Shown in pieces: positions 61,989-63,059 of a DNA stretch of 63,059 bases. The stretch is taken from NCBI GenBank assembly GCA_044360075.1, contig JBIKLA010000021.1:1-63059 (forward strand). Reading direction: 5' to 3'. Numbering within the stretch: the first letter of the stretch is position 1; each line of letters opens with the position of its first letter. The notes under the pieces were generated by a model. The model was given only the letters and a program-made list of their open reading frames with translations, did not search any database and was not told the DNA's origin. The position numbers and the translations under genes were made by a program. Source of the DNA: OMII01 sp947467385 (lineage in GTDB: Bacteria; Bdellovibrionota_C; UBA2361; OMII01).

Positions 61989-63059
61989 CTACGGGAGGAG
62001 CGCAAAACCAAGGTATATGAAGCTTCGCCCCTCATCCGTCTCCCCGTTGTCGTACGAAGGAGCCCCCACCAAAACATCAGAGTACCCATCCCCGTTCACA
62101 TCGCCAGCAGTAGAGACACTACTGCCGTATTCGGCATATTCTTGGTTAGAGTCCGACGCCCATGAAGCGTTGGGTAAGAGACCAGAGGCAGAGCCCAGAT
62201 AGAGATACGCTCTACCCTCATCGGTATTTCCGTTATTGTAATAGGCTGCTCCCAAAACAACATCAGAGTATCCGTCTCCGTTAACGTCGCCGGCGCTGCT
62301 AACGCTGTAGCCGTAGTAGGCACTTGCTTGATTGGACTCCCCCGTCCAGGCAGCCGTGGTAGAGAGCCCAGAGGCAGAGCCGTGGTAGAGGTAGGCTCGG
62401 CCCTCATCTGTCTCCCCGTTGTCGTAAAGGTAAGCCCCCACCAAAACATCAGAGTACCCATCCCCGTTTACGTCACCGGCGCTGCTAACGCTTAAGCCGT
62501 ACTGAGCACTTGCTTGATTAGACTCCCCCGTCCACGACGCAGTGGTTGAGAGCCCAGAGGTGGAGCCTAGGTAGAGATACGCTCTCCCCTCATTGGTCTG
62601 TCCGTTATCGTAACGGAGCGCCCCCACAACAACATCAGAGTACCCATCCCCGTTTACATCGCCAGCAGTAGAGACACTTCTGCCGTAATTGCCAAACAAG
62701 TCACTGGCTTGATTGGACTCCCCCATCCACGAAGCAGTGGTTGAGAGCCCAGAGGCGGATCCTAGATAAAGATACGCTCTGCCCTCATTGGTCTGTCCGT
62801 TATCGTAAAGGCCCGCCCCCACAACAACATCAGAGTACCCGTCTCCGTTTACGTCCCCGGCGGAGGAGACGCTGAAGCCGTATGCGGCGCTTGCTTGATT
62901 AGACTCCCCCGTCCACGACGCAGTGGTTGAGAGCCCAGAGGTGGAGCCTAGGTAGAGATATGCTCTACCCTCATTGCTCTCTCCATTAGAGTAATCTACA
63001 GCCCCTACAATAACATCAGAATACCCGTCTCCGTTTACGTCGCCGGCGCTGCTAACGAT
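61989..63059 (-). CDS. FG-GAP repeat beta-propeller protein (5' end outside window)
   Basis: The minus-strand frame is open to the last base of the window, so the start lies to the right; 356 residues are visible. Six FG-GAP units with DVNGDGYSDV cores follow one another and the protein ends abruptly within the strand after the last calcium site (GRSFIYLGFALLP). Unlike the gene at the left end it has no Thr/Pro linker or C-terminal domain, so it is either a short form or truncated. Individual units are almost identical at DNA level to units of the left-end gene. Confidence 0.88.
   Translation of the reverse strand: MVSSAGDVNGDGYSDVIVGAVDYSNGESNEGRAYLYLGSTSGLSTTASWTGESNQASAAYGFSVSSAGDVNGDGYSDVVVGAGLYDNGQTNEGRAYLYLGSASGLSTTASWMGESNQASDLFGNYGRSVSTAGDVNGDGYSDVVVGALRYDNGQTNEGRAYLYLGSTSGLSTTASWTGESNQASAQYGLSVSSAGDVNGDGYSDVLVGAYLYDNGETDEGRAYLYHGSASGLSTTAAWTGESNQASAYYGYSVSSAGDVNGDGYSDVVLGAAYYNNGNTDEGRAYLYLGSASGLLPNASWASDSNQEYAEYGSSVSTAGDVNGDGYSDVLVGAPSYDNGETDEGRSFIYLGFALLP

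Overview
The window reads as chromosomal DNA of an uncultured, moderately GC-rich Gram-negative-type bacterium. The signs are many signal-peptide proteins, a GmhA-like sugar-phosphate isomerase, SppA, an HU protein with a lysine-rich N-terminus, FG-GAP surface proteins with a Thr/Pro linker, and ATGA-coupled operons. A deltaproteobacterial or Bdellovibrionota-like lineage is my guess; nothing here fixes the taxonomy. I saw no rRNA, tRNA, CRISPR array or complete insertion sequence.

Layout. 1-3.6 kb: 3' part of a large FG-GAP beta-propeller protein with a Thr/Pro-rich linker. 3.8-7.2 kb: WalJ-like MBL hydrolase coupled to purB-purS-purQ, then a convergent small coiled-coil protein. 7.3-9.4 kb: rhodanese membrane protein, a secreted protein and an HU-family protein. 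9.5-17 kb: MIP18/DUF59 protein, acyl-CoA dehydrogenase, SIS isomerase, SppA, bioD-bioA, a kinase-like protein, a 45-aa membrane peptide and tryptophanase. 17.2-23.3 kb: five tandem, translationally coupled paralogues, each with a helical N-terminus and about seven propeller blades; this is the most striking undescribed-looking locus. 23.6-29.3 kb: acs, MBL hydrolase, a helical-repeat protein and a hypothetical protein. 29.7-33.2 kb: a secreted-protein cluster of three glycine-rich proteins flanked by two paralogous cysteine-containing proteins. 33.2-37.1 kb: two DEAD-box RNA helicases, the first behind a leader that can fold into a multi-branched RNA. 37.1-50.8 kb: methyltransferase, glutamine amidotransferase, two polytopic GT-C-like membrane proteins around a secreted possible glycosidase, several secreted unknowns, an SDR and oligoendopeptidase F. 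50.9-55.7 kb: tyrosine recombinase divergent from a 1154-aa protein of unknown function. 56.2-61.6 kb: an accessory island with BrnT/BrnA, a frameshifted HigB-like toxin with its HTH antitoxin, two ORF6N genes plus an ORF6N fragment, a GIY-YIG-like protein and several copies of a GTAGCC palindrome. 62.0 kb to the end: another FG-GAP gene, on the minus strand.

Both window ends lie inside FG-GAP coding repeats that are nearly identical and inverted to each other, so the window is bounded by long repeats. Core metabolism (purine, biotin, acetate activation, tryptophan breakdown) is interspersed with lineage-specific secreted proteins, and the mobile or accessory material is concentrated in the last 12 kb.
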